This document shows, in pieces, positions 1-8,492 of a stretch of DNA of 64,000 bases (position 1 is its first letter; each line of letters begins with the position of its first letter). Source of the DNA: a virus. Where the stretch lies: positions 114,401-178,400 of IMG/VR virus record IMGVR_UViG_3300024520_000050. One strand, 5' to 3'. The notes beneath the pieces were generated by a model. That model worked only from the letters and a program-made list of their open reading frames with translations. It was not told the DNA's origin and searched no databases. The position numbers were made by a program, and so were the translations under genes.

Positions 1-1526
1 TCTTCTAATCCTTCTGATGCTGTTACAAGTTCACTTCTTAAAAATAAATCATCTCCTAATTGCTCTACTAAAGTTTCAGCACTTTTCGTTTCAAATGTAG
101 GATTGCCATTTTCATCAGGCTCACCAGGAAGTTTAATCATACCATCTTTAGCATCAAAATTTTCATAATTAGCCGTTGTTGTATTCTCCCAACCTTTAGT
201 TTTATCATTTTTCTTAAAGAATATAACAGCTGAATTAGATTTATAATCTTCTCCTACTGCACCTAAACTTTGTAATTCACCTTCACCTTCAGGAATGTCA
301 GCTGTACCACCCCCTTCGCCACGATTAGTAGTACTCATAACAGAATTTACCAATGCATGATTATTATCTATAGTTGTATAAGAAAATCCATCAGTTTGTA
401 AGTCTGCAGTAACTCCCACTAAATCAGCTTCTGCATGAATATTTCTATATTTATCTATCATATCACTTTCTTGTGATTTTGTACCATCAACTCCATGACT
501 AGAAATAGAACTAGTATATGTCCTAACAACAGGTGGTCTTGATTCTGTGTCTGTTCCTGCTCCGTTATTTCCACTTTTAGCAGGTCTTTCTGCTTGATCA
601 GAATTTTGAGCCATTTTTTGTCTAGTAACATCTGTAGTGTGTAAATCAGTTTTTTCAGATTGACCATATGTAAATATAAGATCTTGAGTTTTCTGACGAG
701 CATAATCTATTGCTTCTTGTTCACTTTTACCTAATTTATACAATGCATGATCTTTTTGAAGTCTATAATATTGACTTCCTTCACTATCTTTAATAAATCC
801 ATCTAATGCACCTTTAATAATATGATCTACTTGAGTCCAATTATCTGAATCTTTTTTAGAATGTTTTTGCCAATATGCAACCCAATCAGGGACAGAAGTT
901 CCATCTGCTAATTTCTTATCAGGTAGTTTTGTAAAGTTAGGATCTTTTGCATACCATGACTTACCACTTATTGTTTTACCTATTTCATCGAATAATCTTT
1001 TAGCTGCTTGGGAATGATCCAAAGTTTTTTCCATTCCCCAATTACCAGTAAATTTACGAGCAGAACCATCATCTAAACGTAATGAACCACTTAAAGGATT
1101 ATAAGTTGGATCGCCAAAATAAGATACTGTACCATTTGCTGATTCTATTTTTTGTTTAATCATAATAGCTTCATCTGCATTTCTTTTAGCTTCAGATAAT
1201 ATTCTAAAATCTGTTTTTCCTGCCCATTCAGTTGCTAATGTTTGAAATTGATCTCTATTTATGCTAGAATAATCTCTATCAGCTGCATCAACCATTGATG
1301 ATACATCTGTACTAAAACCTTTTTCTAATTGTTGTGCTAACTCAAAATCATCATTATGATCACGAGTTTGTTTTAACATGGCTGCTTTACTTTTAGCTAT
1401 CATGTCTCTTAGTTCATTAGCGCGAGTATCCCTCGCGACAATGCCCTCTTTCATACTTGTTATGTCTTCGACATATGGAGTTACTTCACTTACTTTAGCT
1501 GATGTTACACCTTTAATTATTGCCAT
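1..1526 (-). CDS. Large probable virion/structural protein, N-terminal ~508 residues (runs off window)
   Basis: An uninterrupted minus-strand frame starts at the ATG at 1524-1526 (MAIIKGVTSAK) and runs off the left edge without a stop, so only the N-terminal part is seen. The protein is hydrophilic and Asp/Ser/Thr-rich with no membrane segment or recognisable catalytic motif. Its size and composition resemble phage internal or tail structural proteins, and it sits beside the replication module with its own promoter, as if it opens a separate late transcription unit. No family was recognised, so a virion role is inference. Confidence 0.7.
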   Translation of the reverse strand, partial: MAIIKGVTSAKVSEVTPYVEDITSMKEGIVARDTRANELRDMIAKSKAAMLKQTRDHNDDFELAQQLEKGFSTDVSSMVDAADRDYSSINRDQFQTLATEWAGKTDFRILSEAKRNADEAIMIKQKIESANGTVSYFGDPTYNPLSGSLRLDDGSARKFTGNWGMEKTLDHSQAAKRLFDEIGKTISGKSWYAKDPNFTKLPDKKLADGTSVPDWVAYWQKHSKKDSDNWTQVDHIIKGALDGFIKDSEGSQYYRLQKDHALYKLGKSEQEAIDYARQKTQDLIFTYGQSEKTDLHTTDVTRQKMAQNSDQAERPAKSGNNGAGTDTESRPPVVRTYTSSISSHGVDGTKSQESDMIDKYRNIHAEADLVGVTADLQTDGFSYTTIDNNHALVNSVMSTTNRGEGGGTADIPEGEGELQSLGAVGEDYKSNSAVIFFKKNDKTKGWENTTTANYENFDAKDGMIKLPGEPDENGNPTFETKSAETLVEQLGDDLFLRSELVTASEGLE

Positions 1527-1586
1527 TATTGTATATTATATAAAAAATAAAGTATTATTTTTGCTTAGTTACTATTTGTAACTTTA

Positions 1587-1594
1587 CAAATATA
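1587..1594 (-). promoter_or_regulatory. Bacteroidota-type -7 promoter element
   Basis: On the minus strand the octamer TATATTTG matches the Bacteroidota sigma -7 consensus TAnnTTTG. It lies about 60 bases upstream of the start of the large protein at 1526. A TTG about 25 bases further upstream could serve as the -33 element, though the spacing is a little long. The 130-base gap 1527-1654 otherwise shows no gene. Confidence 0.45.
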
Positions 1595-1654
1595 ATACTT
1601 TACCTTATAATTATCGAAACAATAGCTTAAAAACGTACGAATCCTTTACTTAGC

Positions 1655-2230
1655 CTAAGTTGACTTAATAATAGGTGTGTTTCGCCTTGTATATTCGCTA
1701 AGAAAGTTTTGTGCAATCTCCACCATTGATGAAGTATGCCTATCTCCTTTAAATTTATTTACTTGATCACATACAACTTGTACGTTGTCCATTGTGTATC
1801 CACCACTTGGAGCTATTTGATCCAATGATGGACTATGTGGATGTACTCGTTTATATTCTGATCTCCGTGAATAAGGTTTAATAAAGAAAGATGTTGTTGT
1901 GATTTCACACATTCCATTCTTTAATTTATTAATTACCCATTCTTCTGTTAAGTCAAAATCATTTCCTCGTGCTTTAGCTCGTGCTTTAGCTCCTGCAATT
2001 AATGTTCTAGCTCTATACTTAATTGGATTTGCTAGAGCCCATATTTCCATCTTCTTACGTCGTTTTTCTCTCTTTTGATCTTGTACTATTAAATCATCTA
2101 CATAACGCTTAATACTAGCTTTAGATCGTCTCCTAAGACCTGCAAAGTTAATAATTTGCTGTATCTCTACGATTGTTGCTGATATGTATGCACTCTTTAT
2201 GATTTCTTTTGTCTTTTTACAATATCTCAT
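1655..2230 (-). CDS. HNH homing endonuclease
   Basis: 191 residues. The C-terminal third carries the phage HNH signature seen as HPHSPSLDQIAPSGGYTMDN followed by VQVVCDQVNKFKGD, the pattern of free-standing HNH nucleases (SLDRIxPxxGYTxxNVxxVC..N..K). The N-terminal part is basic (RREKRRKK) and probably binds DNA. It lies alone between the large structural gene and dUTPase, with its own upstream promoter-like motif, as expected of a mobile gene. Family assignment is firm; the target site is unknown. Confidence 0.8.
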   Translation of the reverse strand: MRYCKKTKEIIKSAYISATIVEIQQIINFAGLRRRSKASIKRYVDDLIVQDQKREKRRKKMEIWALANPIKYRARTLIAGAKARAKARGNDFDLTEEWVINKLKNGMCEITTTSFFIKPYSRRSEYKRVHPHSPSLDQIAPSGGYTMDNVQVVCDQVNKFKGDRHTSSMVEIAQNFLSEYTRRNTPIIKST

Positions 2231-2250
2231 ATTATATTTATGAGTTAGAC

Positions 2251-2265
2251 AATATTCGTTATTTT
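2251..2265 (-). promoter_or_regulatory. Recurring promoter-like motif (AAAATAACGAATATT), copy 1
   Basis: The minus-strand 15-mer AAAATAACGAATATT ends about 20 bases before the HNH start codon and is followed by an A/T-rich TATAAT-like stretch. Near-identical copies precede the SSB-like gene, the RecT gene and the 10731-11246 gene, always just before the start codon. It is probably a phage-specific promoter box. Confidence 0.5.
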
Positions 2266-2740
2266 ATTTTCCTGTACTTCCGAATCCACCTTCACGATCT
2301 GAATTATATTTTAATTCTTCTACTTCTATCCAATCAGTTTGTTCAACTTTAGTTGCAAACACTTGACCTACTCTATCTCCTATTTCATAAGGGAAATCAT
2401 GATATGTCAATTTGTATTCGTCATTTCTTTTTTCATGGAAAGCTTTAATAATTCCACTAGGAATACATGTAAATCTCATTTGATATTCACCAGGATAATC
2501 TGCATCACCTTGGCCTGGACTATTGTTCATAACCCAATTAGTTTTAGTTAAACTACTTCTTGGTACTAATTCTAGTTTATAATCATCAGGTAACTTAGCT
2601 GCAAAACCTAATTTGCAATATACTTTACTTGGTGATTTATATTCTATTTCAGTCACAACCACATCAAAACCACAAGCTAACTTAGTTGCTTTTGTTGGTA
2701 TTTTAAATAGAGGGTGTAATCTTTTAAATTCAATTTTCAT
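2264..2740 (-). CDS. dut: dUTPase (dUTP pyrophosphatase, trimeric type)
   Basis: 158 residues, normal for the homotrimeric family. The five dUTPase motifs are visible: ACGFD (22-26), PRSSL (60-64), GDADYPGEY (78-86), YEIGDRVGQ, and the C-terminal Gly-rich DREGGFGSTGK that closes over the substrate. It hydrolyses dUTP to dUMP and pyrophosphate, keeping uracil out of DNA and feeding dTMP synthesis. It is translationally coupled to the upstream gene, whose stop overlaps its start. Confidence 0.95.
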   Translation of the reverse strand: MKIEFKRLHPLFKIPTKATKLACGFDVVVTEIEYKSPSKVYCKLGFAAKLPDDYKLELVPRSSLTKTNWVMNNSPGQGDADYPGEYQMRFTCIPSGIIKAFHEKRNDEYKLTYHDFPYEIGDRVGQVFATKVEQTDWIEVEELKYNSDREGGFGSTGK

Positions 2741-3363
2741 TATTTTGTATTATTATAAAATTCAACTAAAAATTCATCCATATAAGTACTTGGTATTTTC
2801 AATCTATATTTTAGATCGTTACAAGCAACTCTAAAATTATATTTAGTATTACTAACATGCCAATTACCAGGACCTATGTTATTATTAGATAATAGTAGTC
2901 TTGTACCATTATTTTTATTGATTAACAACCATGGAATCCATTTATCTTCTAACATTGCATCGCCAATTAATGTAATAGCTAACTTAACTTTTACTTTATC
3001 CATAGTCTTCAATAAGTCTATAATTTGACGTGAGTATTCACTCATATCTCTACTATTTACATTCTTAAGTAATAAAGCAAATTCATTTGGATTATATATA
3101 TTAGATTGACCTATTTTACGATATTGATTATCTTCTACTGATGTATAAGATTTAGGATAATTAAATATCCCACCCCTCCATGTCTTTGTAATGATTCTAG
3201 TTACATCAGGACTATATTTAATAGTCCATTTCATTTTCAAATCATCTAACATCTTTTTAACAGTAGTCTTATTATATGCTCCTGTAAAAGCACCATGTAA
3301 CCAAATTAATTGATCATCTTCAAACCAATCTTCAGTTAACTTTTGTTTCTGTTTATTTATCAT
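2740..3363 (-). CDS. Unknown protein, possible BRCT-like N-terminus
   Basis: 207 residues, overlapping its upstream neighbour by four bases (ATGA). Residues ~18-60 (IWLHGAFTGAYNKTT ... TRIIT) loosely resemble a BRCT fold segment, which in phage proteins is usually found near ligases. The remainder has no motif I recognise. The BRCT suggestion is weak; structural prediction would settle it. It sits between HAD phosphatase and dUTPase in the nucleotide-metabolism operon. Confidence 0.6.
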   Translation of the reverse strand: MINKQKQKLTEDWFEDDQLIWLHGAFTGAYNKTTVKKMLDDLKMKWTIKYSPDVTRIITKTWRGGIFNYPKSYTSVEDNQYRKIGQSNIYNPNEFALLLKNVNSRDMSEYSRQIIDLLKTMDKVKVKLAITLIGDAMLEDKWIPWLLINKNNGTRLLLSNNNIGPGNWHVSNTKYNFRVACNDLKYRLKIPSTYMDEFLVEFYNNTK

Positions 3364-3749
3364 AGTACATTTTGCTCAACTAATAATTCTCGTATTTTTA
3401 TCCAATCAACATAAGGTCTATGATCATCATCTCCTTGTAATAATGGACATCCTAATGCCGCATCATCAATATAAAGACTACCATAACATTTTGGACTCTC
3501 TGTCCACTTCCATTGCATTGGGTTTCGTTGTACTCCACTTAATTTAATATCATTATCTTTAAACCATTGTACTGCATCTTGTAAATACATAATACCATCC
3601 TTATTAGATCGCATTGTAAACAAAAGTAAATGATGTCCTGCTTCTACTAATTCTTGGAGTACTTCAACAGAATTAGGAATAGTTATACTTACTGATAATG
3701 GCTTGGTATGCTTTACACACGTTCCATCCATATCTACACATATATACAT
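3360..3749 (-). CDS. HAD-superfamily phosphatase
   Basis: 129 residues. Motif I is DMDGT (6-10) with the nucleophile and acid/base aspartates, motif II is the Thr in LFTMRS (43-48), and motif IV is YIDDAALG (93-100). The small size and lack of a cap resemble phage HAD phosphatases that act on nucleotides or on 5'/3' nucleic acid ends. The operon context (dUTPase, dNTP pyrophosphohydrolase) favours a nucleotide substrate, but a polynucleotide phosphatase role cannot be excluded. Confidence 0.8.
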   Translation of the reverse strand: MYICVDMDGTCVKHTKPLSVSITIPNSVEVLQELVEAGHHLLLFTMRSNKDGIMYLQDAVQWFKDNDIKLSGVQRNPMQWKWTESPKCYGSLYIDDAALGCPLLQGDDDHRPYVDWIKIRELLVEQNVL

Positions 3750-3753
3750 ATAT

Positions 3754-3939
3754 TTATTTTAATTTAACTACATATTCGGTTGGTCTAGCTAATATTGTAC
3801 GATTAGCCGTATGTTCTATTCTAAATCCACGAGGTGTGAATGCCTTGACTATTCCTTTTTGTAAACTTCTAATTCTTGGGGCAATAAAAGTAACAGTATC
3901 ACCTATTACTACTTCTTGTCCTATTGCATCTTTATTCAT
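3754..3939 (-). CDS. Small KOW/SH3-like protein
   Basis: 61 residues beginning MNKDAIGQEV. The repeated short beta pattern (VVIGDTVTFIAP, KGIVKAFTPRGFRIE) looks like a small SH3/KOW barrel, common in phage nucleic-acid-binding accessory proteins. Its start codon lies inside the tail of the preceding 45-residue gene, indicating coupled translation. Function unknown. Confidence 0.6.
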   Translation of the reverse strand: MNKDAIGQEVVIGDTVTFIAPRIRSLQKGIVKAFTPRGFRIEHTANRTILARPTEYVVKLK

Positions 3940-4069
3940 TTTCTTTTGTTATTTTTACTATTCCAATACTATCAAAAAATATGTGTGTTGCTTCATCTTT
4001 ATTATCCGCTTCTATTTCAATCCAATATCTATCCTCTCCTACGTAATAATGTACTATAAATGTTTTCAT
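3932..4069 (-). CDS. Small conserved-looking protein (45 aa)
   Basis: Open frame MKTFIVHYYVGEDRYW... ending KITKENE, start at 4069 overlapping the stop of the upstream gene (TAATG) and stop overlapping the start of the next gene. Both overlaps and the amphipathic beta pattern argue that it is real. The opening resembles the 57-residue gene at 58985-59158 (MRTFEVNYTIDD), so the two may be paralogues. Function unknown. Confidence 0.6.
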   Translation of the reverse strand: MKTFIVHYYVGEDRYWIEIEADNKDEATHIFFDSIGIVKITKENE

Positions 4070-4638
4070 TATCCATAATGTTTATTCCTATCATCAATAC
4101 TACATCCAATAATGTCATTATCTAATAACATCAGTAAACACGATATAGCATGTGCTAGGTGATTTAAATTTGATTCTACATCAATGTCTTCATTCAATAA
4201 ATATCGATTGATATGACGTTGTGCAGCATCGGTATACGTTGTTTTATTTGCTCCTTTTGAGAAGTTATATGCATTGTATTTCTTAGCTCCGTAACTAAAT
4301 ACGTTTGCTACTTCTACAATTGCATTCTGTGGAATTAGAGAAAGACGAGGTTTTTCAACCCCATCTTTACTATATTCTTTCATTGCTTTTTCTTCAGGAG
4401 GATTCTCATCTAGGAATTTACTTAAAGAGTCAGTTGTAATAGTAGTTGTAAAATCATGCGTATTCGCACCAACCTTAAGTATTTGCTCTACGGTTACTTT
4501 TACTTCATCTCCCAAACGATCGAAAGTTAAAGTTCCATACACTTCATCAGTATTTATTACTTCTCCATTCCCGTAAACGGTTTGTACCCATTCTCCTTTT
4601 TTAATAGTGAATTCCTCACCATCTAATCTTATTTTCAT
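4069..4638 (-). CDS. DUF5664-type dATP/dGTP pyrophosphohydrolase with extra N-terminal domain
   Basis: 189 residues. The C-terminal ~95 residues carry the all-alpha signature KPRLSLIP (96-103), GAKKY (117-121), DAAQRH (137-142) and SNLNHLAHA (156-164), characteristic of the dATP/dGTP diphosphohydrolase-like DUF5664 family. Relatives in phages with modified adenine strip dATP or dGTP from the pool. Residues 1-60 form an additional beta-rich domain. It sits beside dUTPase and a HAD phosphatase, consistent with dNTP pool control. Substrate is inferred, not shown. Confidence 0.75.
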   Translation of the reverse strand: MKIRLDGEEFTIKKGEWVQTVYGNGEVINTDEVYGTLTFDRLGDEVKVTVEQILKVGANTHDFTTTITTDSLSKFLDENPPEEKAMKEYSKDGVEKPRLSLIPQNAIVEVANVFSYGAKKYNAYNFSKGANKTTYTDAAQRHINRYLLNEDIDVESNLNHLAHAISCLLMLLDNDIIGCSIDDRNKHYG

Positions 4639-5315
4639 GCTGATATTAATTCATCAGTAAATCTTAATGTTTCTTGTTCGACGTAATACTTACTATCAAA
4701 TTCTTGTCTTGCCATGACATCAATAGTACTACTGTCTGTTATATTAAATTTATCTATAAGTCTATTCAACATCTCATCACTTCTGAGAAGAATATGAATA
4801 GAATCATCAAACTCATCTAATTTTGTTTCAGGATTCCACGCAGTATAAATAGCTTGAACTGTAGAGTTATTAACAATTGACTTACGTTCTTGCTCTTGAT
4901 ACATTTCACTATAATTAGATTCAATCATTTTTATAACCCGTTGTTTAATGGTTACTTTAAATCTAATTACTGCTATATTTGAATTAATATCTTGGTATTG
5001 ATAACAATCGATAAATCGTTTATGATCTCTCAATACGTCTAATTGATATTTAAATCGTGGATTTCTTGTATCACAAGTGATAAAGAATATAAAATTAGGT
5101 TCTTCTTGTTCAACTTCTGCATTGATACTATAATCTTTAATGTTTTCATCATCAACATAAACATTCAACGGTTTAAAAGTTTCAGCCAAATTAGGCTCTA
5201 ACTTCTGAACTGCTTCCTGAATAGCTAATGGAAAATATAAAGACTGTTCAATAAAGAAAATGTACTTTGCAAACTTAGTTAAGTCTACATTTTTAATATC
5301 TGTATTTATTGTCAT
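4635..5315 (-). CDS. Unknown acidic protein (226 aa)
   Basis: 226 residues, acidic, no membrane segment. A four-base overlap joins it to the pyrophosphohydrolase gene and six bases separate it from the 5'-3' exonuclease gene, so it belongs to the same transcription unit. No motif recognised; a role in replication is suggested only by position. Confidence 0.65.
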   Translation of the reverse strand: MTINTDIKNVDLTKFAKYIFFIEQSLYFPLAIQEAVQKLEPNLAETFKPLNVYVDDENIKDYSINAEVEQEEPNFIFFITCDTRNPRFKYQLDVLRDHKRFIDCYQYQDINSNIAVIRFKVTIKQRVIKMIESNYSEMYQEQERKSIVNNSTVQAIYTAWNPETKLDEFDDSIHILLRSDEMLNRLIDKFNITDSSTIDVMARQEFDSKYYVEQETLRFTDELISA

Positions 5316-5321
5316 TAATTC

Positions 5322-6092
5322 TTAGAAATTTAATTCTGAAAACTTTATTGGTTTCGGTGTTACCAAGCTCTCATTATGTGTCAGAATCCAACTCAATCTG
5401 AATCCTTCTTCGAGCTTTTTAATACCTTCTTCAATACCATAACGATCAACAAATAATTGAGTACAGACTTGTTTCATTTCCTCTTCTGTTGTCAAGTTTT
5501 TAAGTACATCATAAGTACTCACATCTCCCATTCCTTCCACTCCTTTGTAGTTCTCTTTCGGACTACCTTTTAACAATTGTGCATACGTTTGGAAATATCC
5601 AGTTGCATGTATTTTATTCTTACTAGTTAATGATATTTTTCCAGGATATCTAATAACTGTTGTTTTATTCGTCTTTATGTTATAATATATTCCTGGTGTA
5701 GCAAGATAGTCTCTATCATTTGCACACATTATAACATTATTTAATCTTGTAGCTAATATAGAAATAACGTCATCATTTTCCACACCCAAATAAGTTGTTG
5801 CTTTAAATGTAGAATTTATCTCACGAAAGCAATCGCTTAGGTAAGGTAAATAACTAGCTATTAATGCTTTCTTTTCAGGTGTACGACGTTGCCCTTTATA
5901 CTCATGACTTACCGCTATATCATTTCTAAAGTTACTATTACTATCCTCTGAGATGAAATTAAATTCATCTGTTTGAAACTGCTTGCATAGACTACCAAGA
6001 TGTTCATAAATAGTCTCTCGGCAATTCTTCTTGTTTCCATGTATAAAAGCCATTGAACTACTATCTATAGCTAATCTTGTTGTCTCTAACAT
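5322..6092 (-). CDS. 5'-3' exonuclease (FEN/PIN-like, T4 RNase H or T7 gp6 type)
   Basis: 256 residues. Metal-binding acidic residues are visible at D10, in GVENDD (103-108), and in CANDRDYL (123-130); the helix-hairpin-helix region appears as KGSPKENYKGVEGMGD (175-190). This is the FEN-like nuclease pattern that removes RNA primers or resects 5' strands. It overlaps the downstream-acting PD-(D/E)XK nuclease gene by seven bases, next to the ligase, as expected for Okazaki fragment processing. Confidence 0.85.
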   Translation of the reverse strand: MLETTRLAIDSSSMAFIHGNKKNCRETIYEHLGSLCKQFQTDEFNFISEDSNSNFRNDIAVSHEYKGQRRTPEKKALIASYLPYLSDCFREINSTFKATTYLGVENDDVISILATRLNNVIMCANDRDYLATPGIYYNIKTNKTTVIRYPGKISLTSKNKIHATGYFQTYAQLLKGSPKENYKGVEGMGDVSTYDVLKNLTTEEEMKQVCTQLFVDRYGIEEGIKKLEEGFRLSWILTHNESLVTPKPIKFSELNF

Positions 6093-6721
6093 AAAAATTG
6101 TTTTACTGTTGTTACTTTATATTTTAATTTAGAATCACCTTTGGTCCACTTAACCTTTCCGGTTTTGCGGTCCAATGTTGTCTTCTTGTACACACTTTCC
6201 ACGATCATAGACCTTGGTGTGAATGTCTTCAAAAACAGTGTCTCTTTCTTCGGTTTAGTTGCATAAGGTATAACCTTTTGCACATAAATATTGAATCGTT
6301 GACACATTAATGACTGACGATCAGGGAATGTAGCTGAACTAGTAAGTCCGCGCCCAAACGCTCCCTTGACATCAATGTATATAACACCTCTATTGTTATT
6401 ACAATAAAAGAAAGGGCGACCTTCATAGCCGCCCTTCTTATCATGATAGAGTTTCTTATATGCTTTCTTGTTAAACTTAAATATAAAGTCTGGTGTATAA
6501 TTTCGTTTCTTGGTAAGTATAAATCTTTCTTTCTTTTGTTTGGTTTTCAATTGTGCTACACGCGCGGAGCGCACTTCATTAGTAATCAAATATGTTTTCT
6601 TTTCAGACCATATCCAATCTATATAACCTTGGTCATATAATTCAACCAACCAATCATAGAAGTATCTTTCTTCATCAGAATCGAAATTAAAGTTTATTTT
6701 ACTCTGTAATTTATTATTCAT
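6086..6721 (-). CDS. PD-(D/E)XK nuclease
   Basis: 211 residues. The catalytic core is YTPDF (75-79) followed by YIDVKG (115-120), giving D78 and D117-x-K119, with a helix-borne glutamate pair at E17/E18. This is the restriction-endonuclease-like fold used by phage Holliday junction resolvases and TnsA-like or recombination nucleases. The C-terminal ~60 residues are basic and may bind DNA. It lies between the 5'-3' exonuclease and ligase genes. Confidence 0.8.
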   Translation of the reverse strand: MNNKLQSKINFNFDSDEERYFYDWLVELYDQGYIDWIWSEKKTYLITNEVRSARVAQLKTKQKKERFILTKKRNYTPDFIFKFNKKAYKKLYHDKKGGYEGRPFFYCNNNRGVIYIDVKGAFGRGLTSSATFPDRQSLMCQRFNIYVQKVIPYATKPKKETLFLKTFTPRSMIVESVYKKTTLDRKTGKVKWTKGDSKLKYKVTTVKQFLC

Positions 6722-7835
6722 AATCTCTTACCGCGATACCAACAGCTTCAAGTGGTACTTTCTTATTTGAAAGTTTACGATACTCAACCGTAATCATTTG
6801 TCCTTTGACTTTGTCATCGAACTCGGCTGCCCATTTTTCACGTTGAGCACTTGTACCTTTCAATTTTACATGGAATTTTTCGCCGTCTTTAGTCTCACAA
6901 ATTAATGTAGACTGTAGAGCCATCTTACCTTTATTCCAGTAATGATCAATACACTTGAATTCATCAGTTACACGTGGTTTTATTTTCTTTTTACCAGATG
7001 TTCTGAAGCCAAAATCATACATAGAATTAGGGTCACAAAAGATAGTCCCTTCAAAACCTAACTCAAGTGATTCTTTATGGAATGCTATCAACTCTGCATG
7101 AGTATTAATAGGTGTTCCAACATCAACTTTAATGTTAGGTAAATTACTTACATCTAATGCAAGTAATAAACTACGACGTTGAGTGAATGTTAATCCGGGG
7201 ATTGCTATATCATAAATATGATACTCCAATTTTTCATTTGGATCATTACTCTTAACCATACTACCAATGTCTTGTAATGCTACTCCATGCAAATACAATT
7301 CACCATCGAATGTTTCATCCAATTGTTTATCATGCATTTCTGTAACAGAATCAAGAATATGTTGTAGATTAAATATTTTACCTTCACGAGATTTGTTTCT
7401 CACGAGGCCATTATAACGTTCAGCAAAGTTTCTACAACCATCATACTTTCTCTGTGCAAATCCAGGTTTAAATGGACCACTAGCTTCTTTATAAGGATTC
7501 AATAACATCGGCATGTCACTCAAATCCTTAAATGTATTGTACGTAGTAGATTTAACATAAGCTAAATTCAACTTATATCCTTTAGCAAACAATTTGGTAT
7601 GACGACTAACAAGCTCTTTCTCAGCTTGTTGCTTTGCTGTTGTAGCATTCTTCCTACCTAAATTCTTTCCTTCTCTAACTACGACTTTACTAGTCTTAGA
7701 ATTAACTTCATTGCCCACTGTTCCTGTTTCAGTGAACATAGTGTATTCATTTATACCCTTTGTCTTACGAGTATACATTTGCACATAGACTTCCTTTCCA
7801 GGTTTAGCCTTTCTATATAATTTTTTTAACTTCAT
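6714..7835 (-). CDS. ATP-dependent DNA ligase with WGR-like N-terminal domain
   Basis: 373 residues. The nucleotidyltransferase lysine is in QRKYDG (K130), with DGELYL (177-182) and EGTIF further on, and an OB-fold C-terminus ending in a basic-acidic mix. Residues ~18-90 (ending AKGYKLN) look like a WGR domain, a nucleic-acid-binding module known from PARPs and some bacterial ligases. It seals nicks after replication. A second ligase with the same architecture lies at 49308-50393. Confidence 0.85.
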   Translation of the reverse strand: MKLKKLYRKAKPGKEVYVQMYTRKTKGINEYTMFTETGTVGNEVNSKTSKVVVREGKNLGRKNATTAKQQAEKELVSRHTKLFAKGYKLNLAYVKSTTYNTFKDLSDMPMLLNPYKEASGPFKPGFAQRKYDGCRNFAERYNGLVRNKSREGKIFNLQHILDSVTEMHDKQLDETFDGELYLHGVALQDIGSMVKSNDPNEKLEYHIYDIAIPGLTFTQRRSLLLALDVSNLPNIKVDVGTPINTHAELIAFHKESLELGFEGTIFCDPNSMYDFGFRTSGKKKIKPRVTDEFKCIDHYWNKGKMALQSTLICETKDGEKFHVKLKGTSAQREKWAAEFDDKVKGQMITVEYRKLSNKKVPLEAVGIAVRDYE

Positions 7836-7855
7836 ATTATATTGTTTTTAATAAT

Positions 7856-7887
7856 AAAAAAGCCGATACAAATTAATGTATCGGCTA
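7856..7887 (-). terminator. Rho-independent terminator
   Basis: The minus strand folds into a 10-bp stem AGCCGATACA/TGTATCGGCT with a short AT loop followed by a run of T. It lies just after the stop of the 7906-8190 gene and before the ligase start. Confidence 0.85.
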
Positions 7888-7905
7888 TGTTTCAATTGAG
7901 TTATA

Positions 7906-8190
7906 TTATTCACCCGGTGGATGATTTTCACTCTCTTTAATCTTTACGATTTTCCCAGTACTTACGTCCTTAATAGGATAAACTCTTTCGAATTCTGTAT
8001 CTCCTTCAATTACATATTTATACTCGGATTTTTGTAGAACAATACCTTGAAAGTATTCTCCACTTTGATCTTCTATAACTATTAACCAACGTGAATCACC
8101 TAAATCTTCTTGATATGCTAATTTAAGCACATCTGATTCTCCAGTAATTATTTTATTAATATAGTTATCATTAAGTTCTATCTTATTCAT
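7906..8190 (-). CDS. Unknown protein (94 aa)
   Basis: 94 residues, mixed charge, no motif recognised. It is the last gene of the primase-led unit, its start touching the stop of the previous gene and its end followed at once by a terminator. Confidence 0.6.
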   Translation of the reverse strand: MNKIELNDNYINKIITGESDVLKLAYQEDLGDSRWLIVIEDQSGEYFQGIVLQKSEYKYVIEGDTEFERVYPIKDVSTGKIVKIKESENHPPGE

Positions 8191-8492
8191 TACGTTACGA
8201 TTGCTAAAATAGATTCCGCAAGGCTAATAAGTTCAACACGCATTTCTTCTTTCTTTTCATCAGTTAAATTAATCTCTGATTTTAGAATATCGGTAAGAAT
8301 GTCTAATTTTTCTTTCTTCAATCCTATGGCTGCAGCACGAACACGAATTAAACTAAATTCATGATTCATTCTTTCAGCTAATTCTTGCATTGTTGGAAGC
8401 TGTTCTTTTGTTTCCCCTTGTACAGGTCCTTCTACTTCAGGTTGAGGTTGTGCTGTAGTTAACGGCATCTCTTTGATTTTGTCGTCTGACAT
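8190..8492 (-). CDS. Unknown helical protein (~100 aa)
   Basis: I place the start at the ATG at 8490-8492 (MSDDKIKEM). A proline/glutamine-rich first 30 residues precede a predicted alpha-helical, charged stretch (LAERMNHEFSLIRVRAAA onward). The gene overlaps the end of the primase gene by about 55 bases in another frame, which suggests coupling. No family recognised. Confidence 0.6.
   Translation of the reverse strand: MSDDKIKEMPLTTAQPQPEVEGPVQGETKEQLPTMQELAERMNHEFSLIRVRAAAIGLKKEKLDILTDILKSEINLTDEKKEEMRVELISLAESILAIVT

Noticed and set aside
458-703. Minus-strand 81-residue frame
   Set aside because: It is a shifted frame inside the large protein at 1-1526, whose own frame is uninterrupted.
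1378-1581. Plus-strand 67-residue frame
   Set aside because: It lies antisense to the start of the large structural gene and has no leader; it is a shadow.
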